From contig CANOSP010000006.1 in the NCBI GenBank assembly GCA_947569705.1, positions 1 through 64,000 of the forward strand: DNA of 64,000 bases. Reading direction: 5' to 3'. Positions 51,690-60,134 of the stretch are shown piece after piece (the first letter of the stretch is position 1; every line of letters starts with the position of its first letter). A model generated the notes under the pieces. It was not told the origin of the DNA. It saw nothing but the letters and a program-made list of their open reading frames with translations, and did no database searches. Origin of the DNA: an uncultured Erysipelotrichaceae bacterium. Its GTDB lineage: Bacteria; Bacillota_I; Bacilli_A; Erysipelotrichales; Erysipelotrichaceae. The position numbers and the translations under genes are program-made.

Positions 51690-51716
51690 TTGACATACTA
51701 TCGTTATAACGATAGT
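51690..51716. promoter_or_regulatory. Consensus -35 joined to a perfect 20-bp palindromic operator
   Basis: TTGACA (51690-51695) is followed after one base by ACTATCGTTATAACGATAGT (51697-51716), a perfect 20-bp palindrome. This is the layout of a self-repressed regulator promoter. No start codon follows; instead the 3' end of an XRE gene begins eight bases later. Confidence 0.75.
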
Positions 51717-51723
51717 AGCACAG

Positions 51724-51786
51724 GTCAAGCTAGTCAACAATCTTGCGAAGGCGCTTGGTTATGATATCGATGATTTACCGAAATAG
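51724..51786 (+). pseudogene. 3' remnant of a deleted XRE regulator gene
   Basis: The frame 51724-51786 reads LAKALGYDIDDLPK and a stop, preceded by VKLVNN. This is the usual C-terminus of small XRE/HipB-like repressors (pattern: LAxALGxDIDDLL). The body of the gene is gone, and the operator/promoter lies directly against this remnant. It fits an internal deletion of a self-regulated XRE gene. Confidence 0.65.
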
Positions 51787-51799
51787 CTTGTTTAAACAG

Positions 51800-51820
51800 A
51801 AAGGCAATTTGCCTTTTTTT
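51800..51820 (+). terminator. Terminator of the lost XRE gene
   Basis: AAAGGCA (51800-51806) pairs with TGCCTTT (51810-51816), followed by Ts. It still closes the remnant unit, before the sigma factor operon. Confidence 0.8.
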
Positions 51821-51931
51821 GATTGATTCAAAGGGAATACGCATTATCATAAAAATAAATTATGTTAAAATAAATTGAAATGCTTGAAACTTTTTCGTCA
51901 TAATTTCCAACAAATATAGTGAGGTGATAAG

Positions 51932-52480
51932 ATGACCGGTCAAAATAACCTTGAGAGATTCAATGAGATATATGAGAACACCTACCAAAGTGTATTAAAA
52001 TACGTAGTTTGTAAATGCGCAAATCTGGCTGATGTAAATGATATCGTACAAGAGGTATATATCGAGGTATATAAGAAAATCATCACGCATCATAAAATCA
52101 AGCATACGAATGCATATATTATCGGTATTGCGAGGCATAAGGTTTATCAATATTACGGTTATTTATACAGATTTAAGACAATTTCATTGTTCGGTAAGGA
52201 AAAGGATGAAATAGAATTAATTGATAAGCTTGAGGATGAAACGGATATTGAACGGCTTGTATATGATAAATGCGACTTAGAGTCTGTTTGGAGCTATTTA
52301 AATACGAAATCAACGAATATTCAAAGAATCTTTTTCTTGTATTATAACTCAGAGCTGACAATCAAAGAAATTGCTGAGACGCTGCATGTAGGTGAATCCT
52401 ATGTAAAGAATTGCTTATATCGAACATTGAAGGAGCTGAAGCGCTTTATGGAAAAGGAAAGTGATATCAATGACAAATAA
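51932..52480 (+). CDS. ECF-type RNA polymerase sigma factor
   Basis: A 182-residue sigma-70-family protein with region 2 (NEIYENTYQSVLKYVVCKCA, then LADVNDIVQEVYIEVYKKI) and region 4 (IFFLYYNSELTIKEIAETLH, then VGESYVKNCLYRTLKELKRFM). Regions 1 and 3 are absent, as in extracytoplasmic-function sigmas. GTGAGGTG precedes ATG 51932. It overlaps the next gene by 11 bases, the usual coupling with an anti-sigma factor. The group cannot be assigned by eye. Confidence 0.92.
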   Translation: MTGQNNLERFNEIYENTYQSVLKYVVCKCANLADVNDIVQEVYIEVYKKIITHHKIKHTNAYIIGIARHKVYQYYGYLYRFKTISLFGKEKDEIELIDKLEDETDIERLVYDKCDLESVWSYLNTKSTNIQRIFFLYYNSELTIKEIAETLHVGESYVKNCLYRTLKELKRFMEKESDINDK

Positions 52481-53204
52481 GGAAATGATGAAAAAGCTGT
52501 TTCATGACAAGCTGAATCAAGAGAAAAATCGTCAAAGGATATTAGCGCGAATCACAAGTGAACCGCAAAAGCAGGTTGTTTACGGGAAATGGCTGAAAAT
52601 AGCTGCGGCCTGTATGCTTGTGCTTACTGCGGCATATGTTTTATACGATCAAAGAAATCCGACAGCTTCCAAGGAGAAAGAAGTCATATTGCATATCAAT
52701 GAGATTTCAAAGCCGATTTACATTGAAAATGATGCAGAGGATTGTAAAAAGACTGAGAGTGAGCTGATTTTCGGCGGCTGTTATCGAGAACCGCTTGATG
52801 CTGCTTCCGACGCACAAGCGAATGCTGCGATTGATTGCCTTGACTTAAGCGGACTTGATATCCCCGATGATCTGATTGATTCAGAGAGAAATTATATTTA
52901 TCATCTACAGTCCGATAGGAATAAAAATAACGAGGATCTGCTTCAGTATGAAAAGTCATATACAGACGATGACAGCGAGCGCAGTATTAAGATACAATAT
53001 ACAAAGGGAAATCAGCCGATTTATGCGGAATACATTGAAGAAGGAAAGGCATCAATTATAAATAAACAAAAGCTGTATATTTATCGCTATGACAATTCAT
53101 ATATCGCTCAGCTTAGATTGAATCAAATGAATGTAACAGTAGAAACCGCAAACATTACCGAAAGTGAGTTAATTGCATTATTGCATTCTATCACAAAGGA
53201 ATGA
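52470..53204 (+). CDS. Single-span membrane protein, probable anti-sigma factor
   Basis: A 244-residue protein with a cytoplasmic N-terminus of about 40 basic residues (MTNKEMMKKLFHDKLNQEKN), one membrane span at about 42-62 (WLKIAAACMLVLTAAYVLY) and a polar outer domain of about 180 residues. The topology and the position after the sigma gene suggest an anti-sigma factor; the cytoplasmic part is short and no zinc motif (HxxxCxxC) is present. ATG 52470 is preferred over an upstream GTG. Recognised by context rather than by sequence. Confidence 0.72.
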   Translation: MTNKEMMKKLFHDKLNQEKNRQRILARITSEPQKQVVYGKWLKIAAACMLVLTAAYVLYDQRNPTASKEKEVILHINEISKPIYIENDAEDCKKTESELIFGGCYREPLDAASDAQANAAIDCLDLSGLDIPDDLIDSERNYIYHLQSDRNKNNEDLLQYEKSYTDDDSERSIKIQYTKGNQPIYAEYIEEGKASIINKQKLYIYRYDNSYIAQLRLNQMNVTVETANITESELIALLHSITKE

Positions 53205-53231
53205 TCTGATTACGGAAGGGAGTGTTGAATC

Positions 53232-53882
53232 ATGAGTAAAAAAATGTTATCTATCGGAAGTGCAGTTATACTAATCTGTATCGCTGTAAGTATACTTGGA
53301 ATGAAAACAGGTGCGCAAACAAAGGCTGTAAAGGAAAAAGACAATAATCAACAAAGTCAAGCGGAAACAGGTCTTGAGAATATGAATCTGATTACTCTTG
53401 ATGATAAAGAAACCTGGTTGAATCAAATTTATCAAACAAAAGCCACAGAGGCATATCAGGATATCCGTGAATTACCGCAGAATTATAAGTATGAGGATGC
53501 AGTAAGGGATCATTGCTACATCAACAGTATTTTTGACAATACGAAAACCAATCGTAAACTATATAACGAATTTAACGAGAAGCTAAAAAATAAACAGACT
53601 GCCTTTATCAGAGTCGCGCAGATAACGGTTGAGGGTGATTTGGTGATTGCCGATGTGCTGTATGACAGTAAAAGCGATTGCATCTATTTAGTGAAGGATG
53701 ATACAAGAGATCGTTATTTAAGCTTAGCGGAAAGCATTATATCGATTCGTCAGTATGCACAAAGCGGTGAATGGGAAGATTTGGGCGAGCGTTCTTGGAT
53801 TTTGTATAATACGCATCCTGATGAGATTGATTTGGAACAGGCAACGGTTGAGGATTATTTTATCTTAGATGTATTAAAATAA
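53232..53882 (+). CDS. Exported protein of the sigma/anti-sigma operon
   Basis: A 216-residue protein with an N-terminal signal or anchor (MLSIGSAVILICIAVSILGM), no lipobox, and a polar outer domain with no recognised family. ATYPICAL features are not evident; the outside part is Lys/Glu/Asn-rich (KEKDNNQQSQAETGLENMN) and ends YFILDVLK. It lies 27 bases after the anti-sigma-like gene. It is likely a target or sensor of the sigma system; function unknown. Confidence 0.72.
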   Translation: MSKKMLSIGSAVILICIAVSILGMKTGAQTKAVKEKDNNQQSQAETGLENMNLITLDDKETWLNQIYQTKATEAYQDIRELPQNYKYEDAVRDHCYINSIFDNTKTNRKLYNEFNEKLKNKQTAFIRVAQITVEGDLVIADVLYDSKSDCIYLVKDDTRDRYLSLAESIISIRQYAQSGEWEDLGERSWILYNTHPDEIDLEQATVEDYFILDVLK

Positions 53883-53904
53883 ATGTAGTATCATAATTTG
53901 ATTA

Positions 53905-53933
53905 AGTGATAGTGAAAAACTATCGCTTTTTCT
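53905..53933 (+). terminator. Terminator closing the sigma factor module
   Basis: AGTGATAGT (53905-53913) pairs with ACTATCGCT (53919-53927) with one G-T pair, then TTTTTCTT. Confidence 0.8.
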
Positions 53934-54004
53934 TCATTTCATGAGTATCACAGTATCTTGAAAAAGGCTTTTATGATACAATAATGCCATTAGGAGATTG
54001 AGGT

Positions 54005-55618
54005 ATGAAAATTAAAACATTATCTGTTTTAGGCTATGAAGCAATTAAGGAAGCATTCGGTTTAAGTGATTTGGCGGCAAAGGTTTGTGCTGCGAAATCA
54101 TTAGATCAAAATCAAATAACCGAACTATTAAGCAATGAAGAAATGCTTGATCCTTTTTGTGCCGACGGGATGAACGAGGTAATAAAACGTATCGCTCAGG
54201 CAAAACAAAATCAAGAAAAGGTACTTGTATGCGGAGATTATGATGCGGACGGAATCTGTGCCACGGCAATTTTGCATGATGCCTTGACTCGTTACGGAAT
54301 ACAGAGCGGGTTTTATATTCCCAATCGCTTTCGGGAAGGGTACGGCTTACATCCGGATACGATTGACCTCGCTCATCAAAAAGGCTATCGTTTAATTATT
54401 ACGGTTGATAACGGAGTAAAGGCATTTGATGCATTAAAGCGCTGTGCAGAATTACAAATCGATACGATTGTGACTGATCATCATTCGATGGAACAGGAGG
54501 TACCGTGTGATATTTTATTGCATTCACATACGATGGGAGAGCCGTTTCAAAATCTTTGCGGTGCCGGAATTGCTTTGATGGTATCACGTGCATTATTGGG
54601 AGAAATTAAGGAACATGTCGTGCTGGCGGCAGTTGCTTCGATCGGCGATGTAATGCCGTTATGGAAAGAAACAAGAAAGATTGTCAAGCAAGGTATCGCT
54701 TATTTAAAAGCCGGAATCTGTCTGCCGATTCAAGGGTTATGCGCCGATCACAGTCAAACATGGAATGAACGGCTGATTGCTTTTCAGATCGTTCCTAAGC
54801 TGAATGCGACCGGTCGATTGGCTGATCTTGCGAATGCGAATAATACGGTCAGATATTTATTGATGAAAGATCGCACGGATGTTGCAGTCTTTGCACGCCA
54901 AATTGAAGCGCTGAATCAAAAGCGCAGAACGATGAGCAGTAAGATGAGTGAGTTTGCCAAAACACTTGTGAATGAAAAGGATGATTTCGTAATCCTGCAT
55001 CATGAAGCGTTTCATGAAGGCTTATTAGGCATTGTTGCGGCTAAGTTGTGTGAGGAATATCAAAAGCCGGCAATGGTGTTTGCGCAATGTGATGATATAT
55101 GGAAAGGAAGCATACGCAGTAACGCTATGATCGATCTTCGTACCTTTTTCGCGGATTGCCCGATTCCGTTTATCGCATACGGCGGACATGCGGCGGCTGC
55201 CGGCGTAACCTTGCATCAAAATGATTTCCCGGCGTTTTATCAATATGCACAAGCTAAAATGAAGACGATTGAGGTCGCGGAAGAAGTGCATCAGGAAGCA
55301 ATCGCTTGTTCACTGAGTGAATGTGATATTGATGCCGTGAATGAGCTTGAACAAATGGCACCGTTCGGCGAAGGCTTCAGTAAACCGCTATTCTTAATCA
55401 ATGATTATCGTGTGCAAAGTATCAGATCTTTATCAAACGGTAAACATGTAAAATGGGAAAGCTTGTCAAATGTCGATGCCTTGTATTTTAATGCTTCTAC
55501 CGTTTATGCGAAATATCAAAATGAAGCACAGCTTGCTTTTTTAGGATCACTTTCAATCAATCGTTTTCGCGGGGCAGAAAAGGTTAATATTATCGTAGAT
55601 GAAATCGTAGCGGCATGA
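54005..55618 (+). CDS. recJ: Single-stranded-DNA-specific exonuclease RecJ
   Basis: A 537-residue 5'-3' exonuclease of the DHH family. Motifs are VCGDYDADGICATAIL (motif I), TVDNGVKAF (II), VTDHHSMEQEVPCDILLH (III), AAVASIGDVMPL and AYGGHAAAAGVTL (DHHA1). It is shorter than B. subtilis RecJ (about 786), ending after the OB-fold region and lacking the extra C-terminal domain. The position before apt-relA matches B. subtilis. Confidence 0.94.
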   Translation: MKIKTLSVLGYEAIKEAFGLSDLAAKVCAAKSLDQNQITELLSNEEMLDPFCADGMNEVIKRIAQAKQNQEKVLVCGDYDADGICATAILHDALTRYGIQSGFYIPNRFREGYGLHPDTIDLAHQKGYRLIITVDNGVKAFDALKRCAELQIDTIVTDHHSMEQEVPCDILLHSHTMGEPFQNLCGAGIALMVSRALLGEIKEHVVLAAVASIGDVMPLWKETRKIVKQGIAYLKAGICLPIQGLCADHSQTWNERLIAFQIVPKLNATGRLADLANANNTVRYLLMKDRTDVAVFARQIEALNQKRRTMSSKMSEFAKTLVNEKDDFVILHHEAFHEGLLGIVAAKLCEEYQKPAMVFAQCDDIWKGSIRSNAMIDLRTFFADCPIPFIAYGGHAAAAGVTLHQNDFPAFYQYAQAKMKTIEVAEEVHQEAIACSLSECDIDAVNELEQMAPFGEGFSKPLFLINDYRVQSIRSLSNGKHVKWESLSNVDALYFNASTVYAKYQNEAQLAFLGSLSINRFRGAEKVNIIVDEIVAA

Positions 55619-55673
55619 GATGTTTAAAAGCATTAAAAAAAAGAAAATCATGATCTTGAGGTGACAGAGAACT

Positions 55674-56183
55674 ATGGAATATGTGAAGGCGACTGAAAAA
55701 GATTCAGCACAAATCGCGAACTTAGTGAAGGATACAATACAGGTAATTTATCCGAGATACTATCCGAAAGAAGTTGTTGACTTCTTTTGTGAGCTCCATC
55801 GCAAAGAAAACATATCCTCGGATATCACAAGCGGTTTTGTCGGTGTTTTGCGCCATGATAATATGGTTGTCAGAACAGGCTGTTATAAAGAGAATCATAT
55901 TACAAGGGTATATGTGAAAGCACAATGTCAAGGTAAGGGTTACGGAAGTTATATAATGCAATGTTTGGAAAATCAAATTCGTCTTCAATATGATTCAGTA
56001 TATTTAGATGCTTCTTTACCTGCAAGTTGCTTTTATGAGAAAAGAGGCTATCAGACCGTAAACCATAAGCAATGGAATGTAGAAAACGGAAAAATCCTTG
56101 TATATGAGGTGATGTCAAAATCATTGTTGAACACTTCTGCGGATATAGATATGATGATTAAGACGGAAATTTATCGGAATTGA
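55674..56183 (+). CDS. GNAT family N-acetyltransferase
   Basis: A 169-residue acetyltransferase. The acetyl-CoA-binding motif is VKAQCQGKGYGSYIMQCLE (Q/RxxGxG/A at QGKGYG), followed by DASLPASCFYEKRGYQTV. The substrate is unknown. It lies between recJ and efp, an unusual insertion relative to B. subtilis. The ribosome site is GAGGTGAC upstream of ATG 55674. Confidence 0.92.
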   Translation: MEYVKATEKDSAQIANLVKDTIQVIYPRYYPKEVVDFFCELHRKENISSDITSGFVGVLRHDNMVVRTGCYKENHITRVYVKAQCQGKGYGSYIMQCLENQIRLQYDSVYLDASLPASCFYEKRGYQTVNHKQWNVENGKILVYEVMSKSLLNTSADIDMMIKTEIYRN

Positions 56184-56196
56184 TAAGTTGAACTGT

Positions 56197-56226
56197 AAAG
56201 TCTGTCTGAACGGCAGGCTTTTCTTT
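56197..56226 (+). terminator. Terminator after the GNAT gene
   Basis: AAAGTCTGTC (56197-56206) pairs with GGCAGGCTTT (56212-56221) with two G-T pairs, then TCTTT. Confidence 0.7.
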
Positions 56227-56307
56227 GATTCCTTCATAAATAAATTGACGGATACGATAAAATGAATTAAAATAGTAGAGGAAAAAAAGTAAAGAAAGGT
56301 GATTATA

Positions 56308-56871
56308 ATGATTTCTTCAAATGATTTAAAACCGGGAATGACAATCCAACAGGACGGCAATATTTTTGTTGTATTGGAACAAAGTCAAAATAAGACAGCA
56401 CGTTCCGCAATGGTTGTAAAAGCGAAAGTACGCAATTTACGTACAGGTTCTAATGTAGAACTGTCTTGGGGCGGCGGTGATAAAATTCAGCCGGCACGTA
56501 TTGACAAAAAGGAAATGCAGTATTTATATGATACCGATGATGCTTTGGTATTTATGGATAATGAAACTTATGAACAGATTGAAATTCCGAAAGATCGTTT
56601 GGAATGGGAAATGAATTTCATTAAACTGAATGATGATGTGACAATCTCGATGTTTGAGGGTGAGATCTTAGGTGTTATCTTACCGGATAAGGCAACTCTT
56701 CAGGTTGTGGAATGCGAGCCGGCGGTAAAAGGCGATACGGCAACCAGTGCATCAAAAAATGCGAAGCTGGAAAGCGGATTGGAAATTAAGGTTCCGCTGT
56801 TTATCGAACAAGATGAGATGATCGTGGTAAATACCGCTGACGGTAAATATTCCGGTCGTGCAAAAGACTAA
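56308..56871 (+). CDS. efp: Elongation factor P
   Basis: A 187-residue EF-P that relieves ribosome stalling at polyproline. The KOW-like N-terminal domain has SSNDLKPGMTIQQDGNIFVV, and two OB domains follow (the last with SGLEIKVPLFIEQDEMIVVN). The loop that reaches the peptidyl-transferase centre reads NKTARSAMV; Arg32 stands where B. subtilis EF-P has its modified Lys32 (KPGKGAAF). ATG 56308 follows AAAGGTGATT. A gene rich in Pro-Asp repeats occurs in this window (39869), a plausible client. Confidence 0.95.
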   Translation: MISSNDLKPGMTIQQDGNIFVVLEQSQNKTARSAMVVKAKVRNLRTGSNVELSWGGGDKIQPARIDKKEMQYLYDTDDALVFMDNETYEQIEIPKDRLEWEMNFIKLNDDVTISMFEGEILGVILPDKATLQVVECEPAVKGDTATSASKNAKLESGLEIKVPLFIEQDEMIVVNTADGKYSGRAKD

Positions 56872-56895
56872 AAAAGGGCAGTTGCTCTTTTTTTG
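56871..56895 (+). terminator. Terminator after efp
   Basis: AAAAGGGCA pairs with TGCTCTTTT across GT (56871-56891, one G-T pair), followed by Ts. Confidence 0.75.
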
Positions 56896-57036
56896 TTAAG
56901 TGAAGTTATTTTAAGCAGTTTGAATGTATTTGATTCTTTTATCGGTTTAATATTATAGATGAATATGCATCTTATCTCAAAATGATAAATTTTATCCGCA
57001 GATGAACTATTTCATAATGCAATTTAAAAAAGGATT

Positions 57037-57045
57037 TGCTATAAT
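57037..57045 (+). promoter_or_regulatory. apt promoter (extended -10)
   Basis: TGCTATAAT is a TGn-extended consensus -10 (TATAAT 57040-57045). The start falls about 23 bases before apt. Confidence 0.5.
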
Positions 57046-57074
57046 AATACTATTATAAAGGGAGGCTTTTATTT

Positions 57075-57590
57075 ATGAATTTAAAAGATTATATTGCGAC
57101 AATACCGAATTTTCCGCAGGAAGGAATCCTGTTTCGAGATATTACACCGCTGATGGCTGCTCCGGACGCATTTCAGGAAGCTTGTAAGCGTCTTTGTGAG
57201 TTTGCTGAGGAAGTAGATGCACAAGTTATTATGGGACCTGAATCACGCGGCTTTATTTTCGGGTGTCCTGTTGCTTATGAACTTGGGATCGGCTTTATAC
57301 CGGTAAGAAAACCGGGGAAGCTGCCGCGTGAAACGGTAAGTGTAGCCTATGATTTAGAATACGGAACCAATGAGCTGCATATTCATGCGGACAGCATCCA
57401 AAAAGGTCAAAGAGTATTGATTATTGATGATTTATTGGCAACCGGCGGAACCGTCGATGCGACAATTCAAATAGTGAAACAGCTCGGCGGTGAAGTAGTC
57501 GGATGTGCCTTTTTGATCGAATTACAATCCTTAAATGGAAGAGAGTTGTTAAAGGATTATCCGCTGTTGACATTGATGAGTTTTGAATAA
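57075..57590 (+). CDS. apt: Adenine phosphoribosyltransferase
   Basis: A 171-residue purine-salvage enzyme making AMP from adenine and PRPP. It has [35 protein letters not shown], and the PRPP motif [18 protein letters not shown]. The length is standard. relA follows after 37 bases; recJ-apt-relA is the B. subtilis order. Confidence 0.98.
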   Translation: MNLKDYIATIPNFPQEGILFRDITPLMAAPDAFQEACKRLCEFAEEVDAQVIMGPESRGFIFGCPVAYELGIGFIPVRKPGKLPRETVSVAYDLEYGTNELHIHADSIQKGQRVLIIDDLLATGGTVDATIQIVKQLGGEVVGCAFLIELQSLNGRELLKDYPLLTLMSFE

Positions 57591-57627
57591 AAACGATAGA
57601 TAACTAAGGAAAGCAGGTGAGCAAAAT

Positions 57628-59835
57628 ATGAATAAACAAACCTCGGTAACTTTCGATGAAGTGATTCAGGAAGTGAAGTCCTACATTCGCAAAGAAGAAA
57701 ATATTGATTTAATTACGAGGGCATATTTATGTGCAAAAAAGCAGCATGAAGGACAGTTTCGCAAGAGCGGAGAGCCGTATCTGGTTCATTTGACCTCGGT
57801 TGCCTATATTTTAGCTCAGTTGCGAACCGGACCGACTACGATTGCGGCAGGACTGCTTCATGATGTGATTGAAGACTGTGAGGTCGGCTGTGAGGAAATG
57901 CGCGAGATGTTCGGTGATGAGGTGACAATGCTCGTAGAAGCAGTCACTAAGATTTCCAATCTGAAATTTCAAGATGAAAAGGAATATCAGGCAAGCAATC
58001 ATCGCAAGATTTTTATCGCTATGGCAAAAGATGTTCGGGTTATTTTAATCAAGCTGTCCGATCGTCTCCATAATATGCGTACCCTGCAATTTATGCGCGA
58101 GGAAAAGCAAAAGCGAATTGCGGCTGAAACCTTAGAAGTCTATGCGCCGATTGCCCATCGTCTCGGTATCAGTGAAATAAAAAATGAATTGGAAGATTTA
58201 TCATTTATGTACTTGAACAATGATAAATATCATGAAATTGCGCATTTGGTGGAAAAGCGCAAGGTTGAGCGTGACGATCAAGTACAGCAAATGATCCGCG
58301 AAATCAGTGAAATGATGGATGAACATCATATCAGTTATCGCATTTTCGGTCGCAGTAAGCATCTTTACAGCATTTATAAAAAGATGAAGACCAAAAATAA
58401 GCGGTTTGAGGAAATCATGGATCTTTTGGCGATCCGAATCATTACCGATACCGACAGTGCCTGCTATGAAATATTAGGATATATCCATGCGAAATATCGT
58501 CCGATTCCGGGGCGATTTAAGGATTATATCGCGATGCCGAAGGTCAATCTGTATCAGTCTTTGCATACGACGATCATGGGAGAAGGCGGCAATATTTTTG
58601 AAGTGCAGATTCGTACCGAGGATATGGATCGAATTGCCGAACAAGGTATTGCGGCACATTGGCGTTATAAAGAAAACGCGAATTATAATTCCAAGGTACA
58701 GCAAAAGGAGATTGAGGAACAGCTGCATTGGTTCAGAGATTTCAGCATTATGAGTGATGAAGTCAATGATGATGCGATGGAATTTATGAATATGATGCAG
58801 CGGGATATTTTTGAAGCAAATGTCTATGTGATGTCACCGAAAGGGCGAGTGATCGCATTGCCTAACGGCTCTACACCGATTGACTTTGCCTATCGCATTC
58901 ATACAGAGGTCGGTCATCATGCGATCGGGGCTACGGTAAACGGTGTGTTGGTACCGTTGAATACGCCGCTGAAAACCGGTGATGTGGTCGATATCAGAAC
59001 CTCTAAGCAATCATTGGGACCGAGTGAAGATTGGATTAAATTCGTAAAGAGTACCCATGCCCGCAATAAGATCCGCTCCTTCTTTCAGCGACGTGAAAGC
59101 GAACAGCGTGCCGGCGGCATCAAAAAGGGCGAAGAAATTCTTCAGGAAGAACTGCGTCGCCGAAATTTAGACCTGCATCAATATTTTGATAAAAAACGGA
59201 TAGAAACGATTATGAACTCGCTGTCTTTTTCCAATTACAGCGATTTGATGTATGCGATCGGAGTCAAGAGTGTGAGTCTTCCGGCGGTTATTGAGCGACT
59301 TGTCAAGCATAAAGCTAATGCCGCTTTAGATAATAATGATTTGGTTGAATTATTTAATCGTCAGGAAGCCAATCGCCGCAAAGCGCCGAGCAAAAGCGGT
59401 GTGTATGTAGCGGGTGTGGAAACGATGAAGATTTCCTTGGCATCCTGCTGCACCCCTGTACCCGGTGATGATATTATCGGTTATGTCTCGATGGGGCAGG
59501 GGGTTAAGGTACATCGCTGTGACTGTCCGAATATTCAAAACGAAAAAGCTCGTTTGATTCAAGTGTATTGGGATGAAAACATTGAACAGAAGCAGTATGA
59601 GGTAAAGCTGATCATTCATTCTATGGACCGCAATTTTTTGTTAAGCGATATTGTGACAATTGTATCACAATGCAAGGCAGGCTTAAATCATGTCGATTCT
59701 AAGGTGAATGATGATAAGATTACGGCAACGACCAAAATGAGTGTTGTGGTTGAAAATGCCCGCCATTTACAAATCCTGATGGCAAACCTGCGCAAGATCA
59801 ATTCGGTAACACGAGTAGAGAGGGTTATTCAGTAA
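57628..59835 (+). CDS. relA: Bifunctional (p)ppGpp synthetase/hydrolase RelA/SpoT
   Basis: A 735-residue long RSH protein making and degrading (p)ppGpp. It has an HD hydrolase domain (GLLHDVIEDCEVG, KLSDRLHNMRTL), a synthetase domain (RSKHLYSIYKKMKTK, IRIITDTDSACYEILGYIH, PRFKDYIAMPK region with MPKVNLYQSLHTTIMG), TGS (VYVMSPKGRVIALPNGSTP), a zinc-finger/helical region and a C-terminal ACT domain (VKLIIHSMDRNFLLSDIVTI). The intact HD motif indicates an active hydrolase. Coupled to apt. Confidence 0.97.
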   Translation: MNKQTSVTFDEVIQEVKSYIRKEENIDLITRAYLCAKKQHEGQFRKSGEPYLVHLTSVAYILAQLRTGPTTIAAGLLHDVIEDCEVGCEEMREMFGDEVTMLVEAVTKISNLKFQDEKEYQASNHRKIFIAMAKDVRVILIKLSDRLHNMRTLQFMREEKQKRIAAETLEVYAPIAHRLGISEIKNELEDLSFMYLNNDKYHEIAHLVEKRKVERDDQVQQMIREISEMMDEHHISYRIFGRSKHLYSIYKKMKTKNKRFEEIMDLLAIRIITDTDSACYEILGYIHAKYRPIPGRFKDYIAMPKVNLYQSLHTTIMGEGGNIFEVQIRTEDMDRIAEQGIAAHWRYKENANYNSKVQQKEIEEQLHWFRDFSIMSDEVNDDAMEFMNMMQRDIFEANVYVMSPKGRVIALPNGSTPIDFAYRIHTEVGHHAIGATVNGVLVPLNTPLKTGDVVDIRTSKQSLGPSEDWIKFVKSTHARNKIRSFFQRRESEQRAGGIKKGEEILQEELRRRNLDLHQYFDKKRIETIMNSLSFSNYSDLMYAIGVKSVSLPAVIERLVKHKANAALDNNDLVELFNRQEANRRKAPSKSGVYVAGVETMKISLASCCTPVPGDDIIGYVSMGQGVKVHRCDCPNIQNEKARLIQVYWDENIEQKQYEVKLIIHSMDRNFLLSDIVTIVSQCKAGLNHVDSKVNDDKITATTKMSVVVENARHLQILMANLRKINSVTRVERVIQ

Positions 59836-59865
59836 GCTTTCCTCTTTATCAGAATCACTTGCGAC

Positions 59866-59894
59866 TTGACATTTTAGATACACACTGGTAAACT
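59866..59894 (+). promoter_or_regulatory. hisS-aspS promoter
   Basis: A consensus -35 TTGACA (59866-59871) is 17 bases from TAAACT (59889-59894). The start at about 59901 is the 5' end of the T-box leader. Confidence 0.65.
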
Positions 59895-59900
59895 ATAGCC

Positions 59901-60118
59901 ATATCTGTTATGACGGAATACGCCTGAAACAGCGATCACAGAGAGGAAATGAAAAGCTGAAACATTTCTGTCGCATGACTTGCGAAGACACCGTTTAGGA
60001 GCATTCAGGAAATGGGATGCCGTGTATTTCACGTTACGAAAGAAAGAGCATGAGTTTTGATTCATGAAGTAAGGTGGCACCGCGTAACTACGTCCTTATC
60101 ACAGGGCGTTTTTTTATT
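59901..60118 (+). ncRNA. T-box leader of hisS-aspS
   Basis: The T-box signature AAGGTGGCACCGCG lies at 60071-60084, followed by the terminator CGTCCT (60090-60095) pairing with AGGGCG (60102-60108 region) and a T7 run. Stem I comes first, and GCGAAGACACC (59982-59992) looks like the specifier loop: GAA followed by GACAC, which contains the Asp codon GAC and, shifted by two, the His codon CAC. Uncharged tRNA would favour the antiterminator and allow readthrough into hisS-aspS. Confidence 0.92.
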
Positions 60119-60134
60119 GACAGGAGGAATTTGC

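Noticed and set aside
51866-51899. An ECF-type autoregulatory promoter (GAAA...CGTC) before the sigma gene
   Set aside because: Spacing between the GAAA and CGTC elements is too short (about 14 or 4 bases) for a typical ECF promoter; not claimed.
60057-60134. A longer HisRS starting inside the leader
   Set aside because: The extension would translate the T-box antiterminator; ATG 60135 has AGGAGG and the normal HisRS start.
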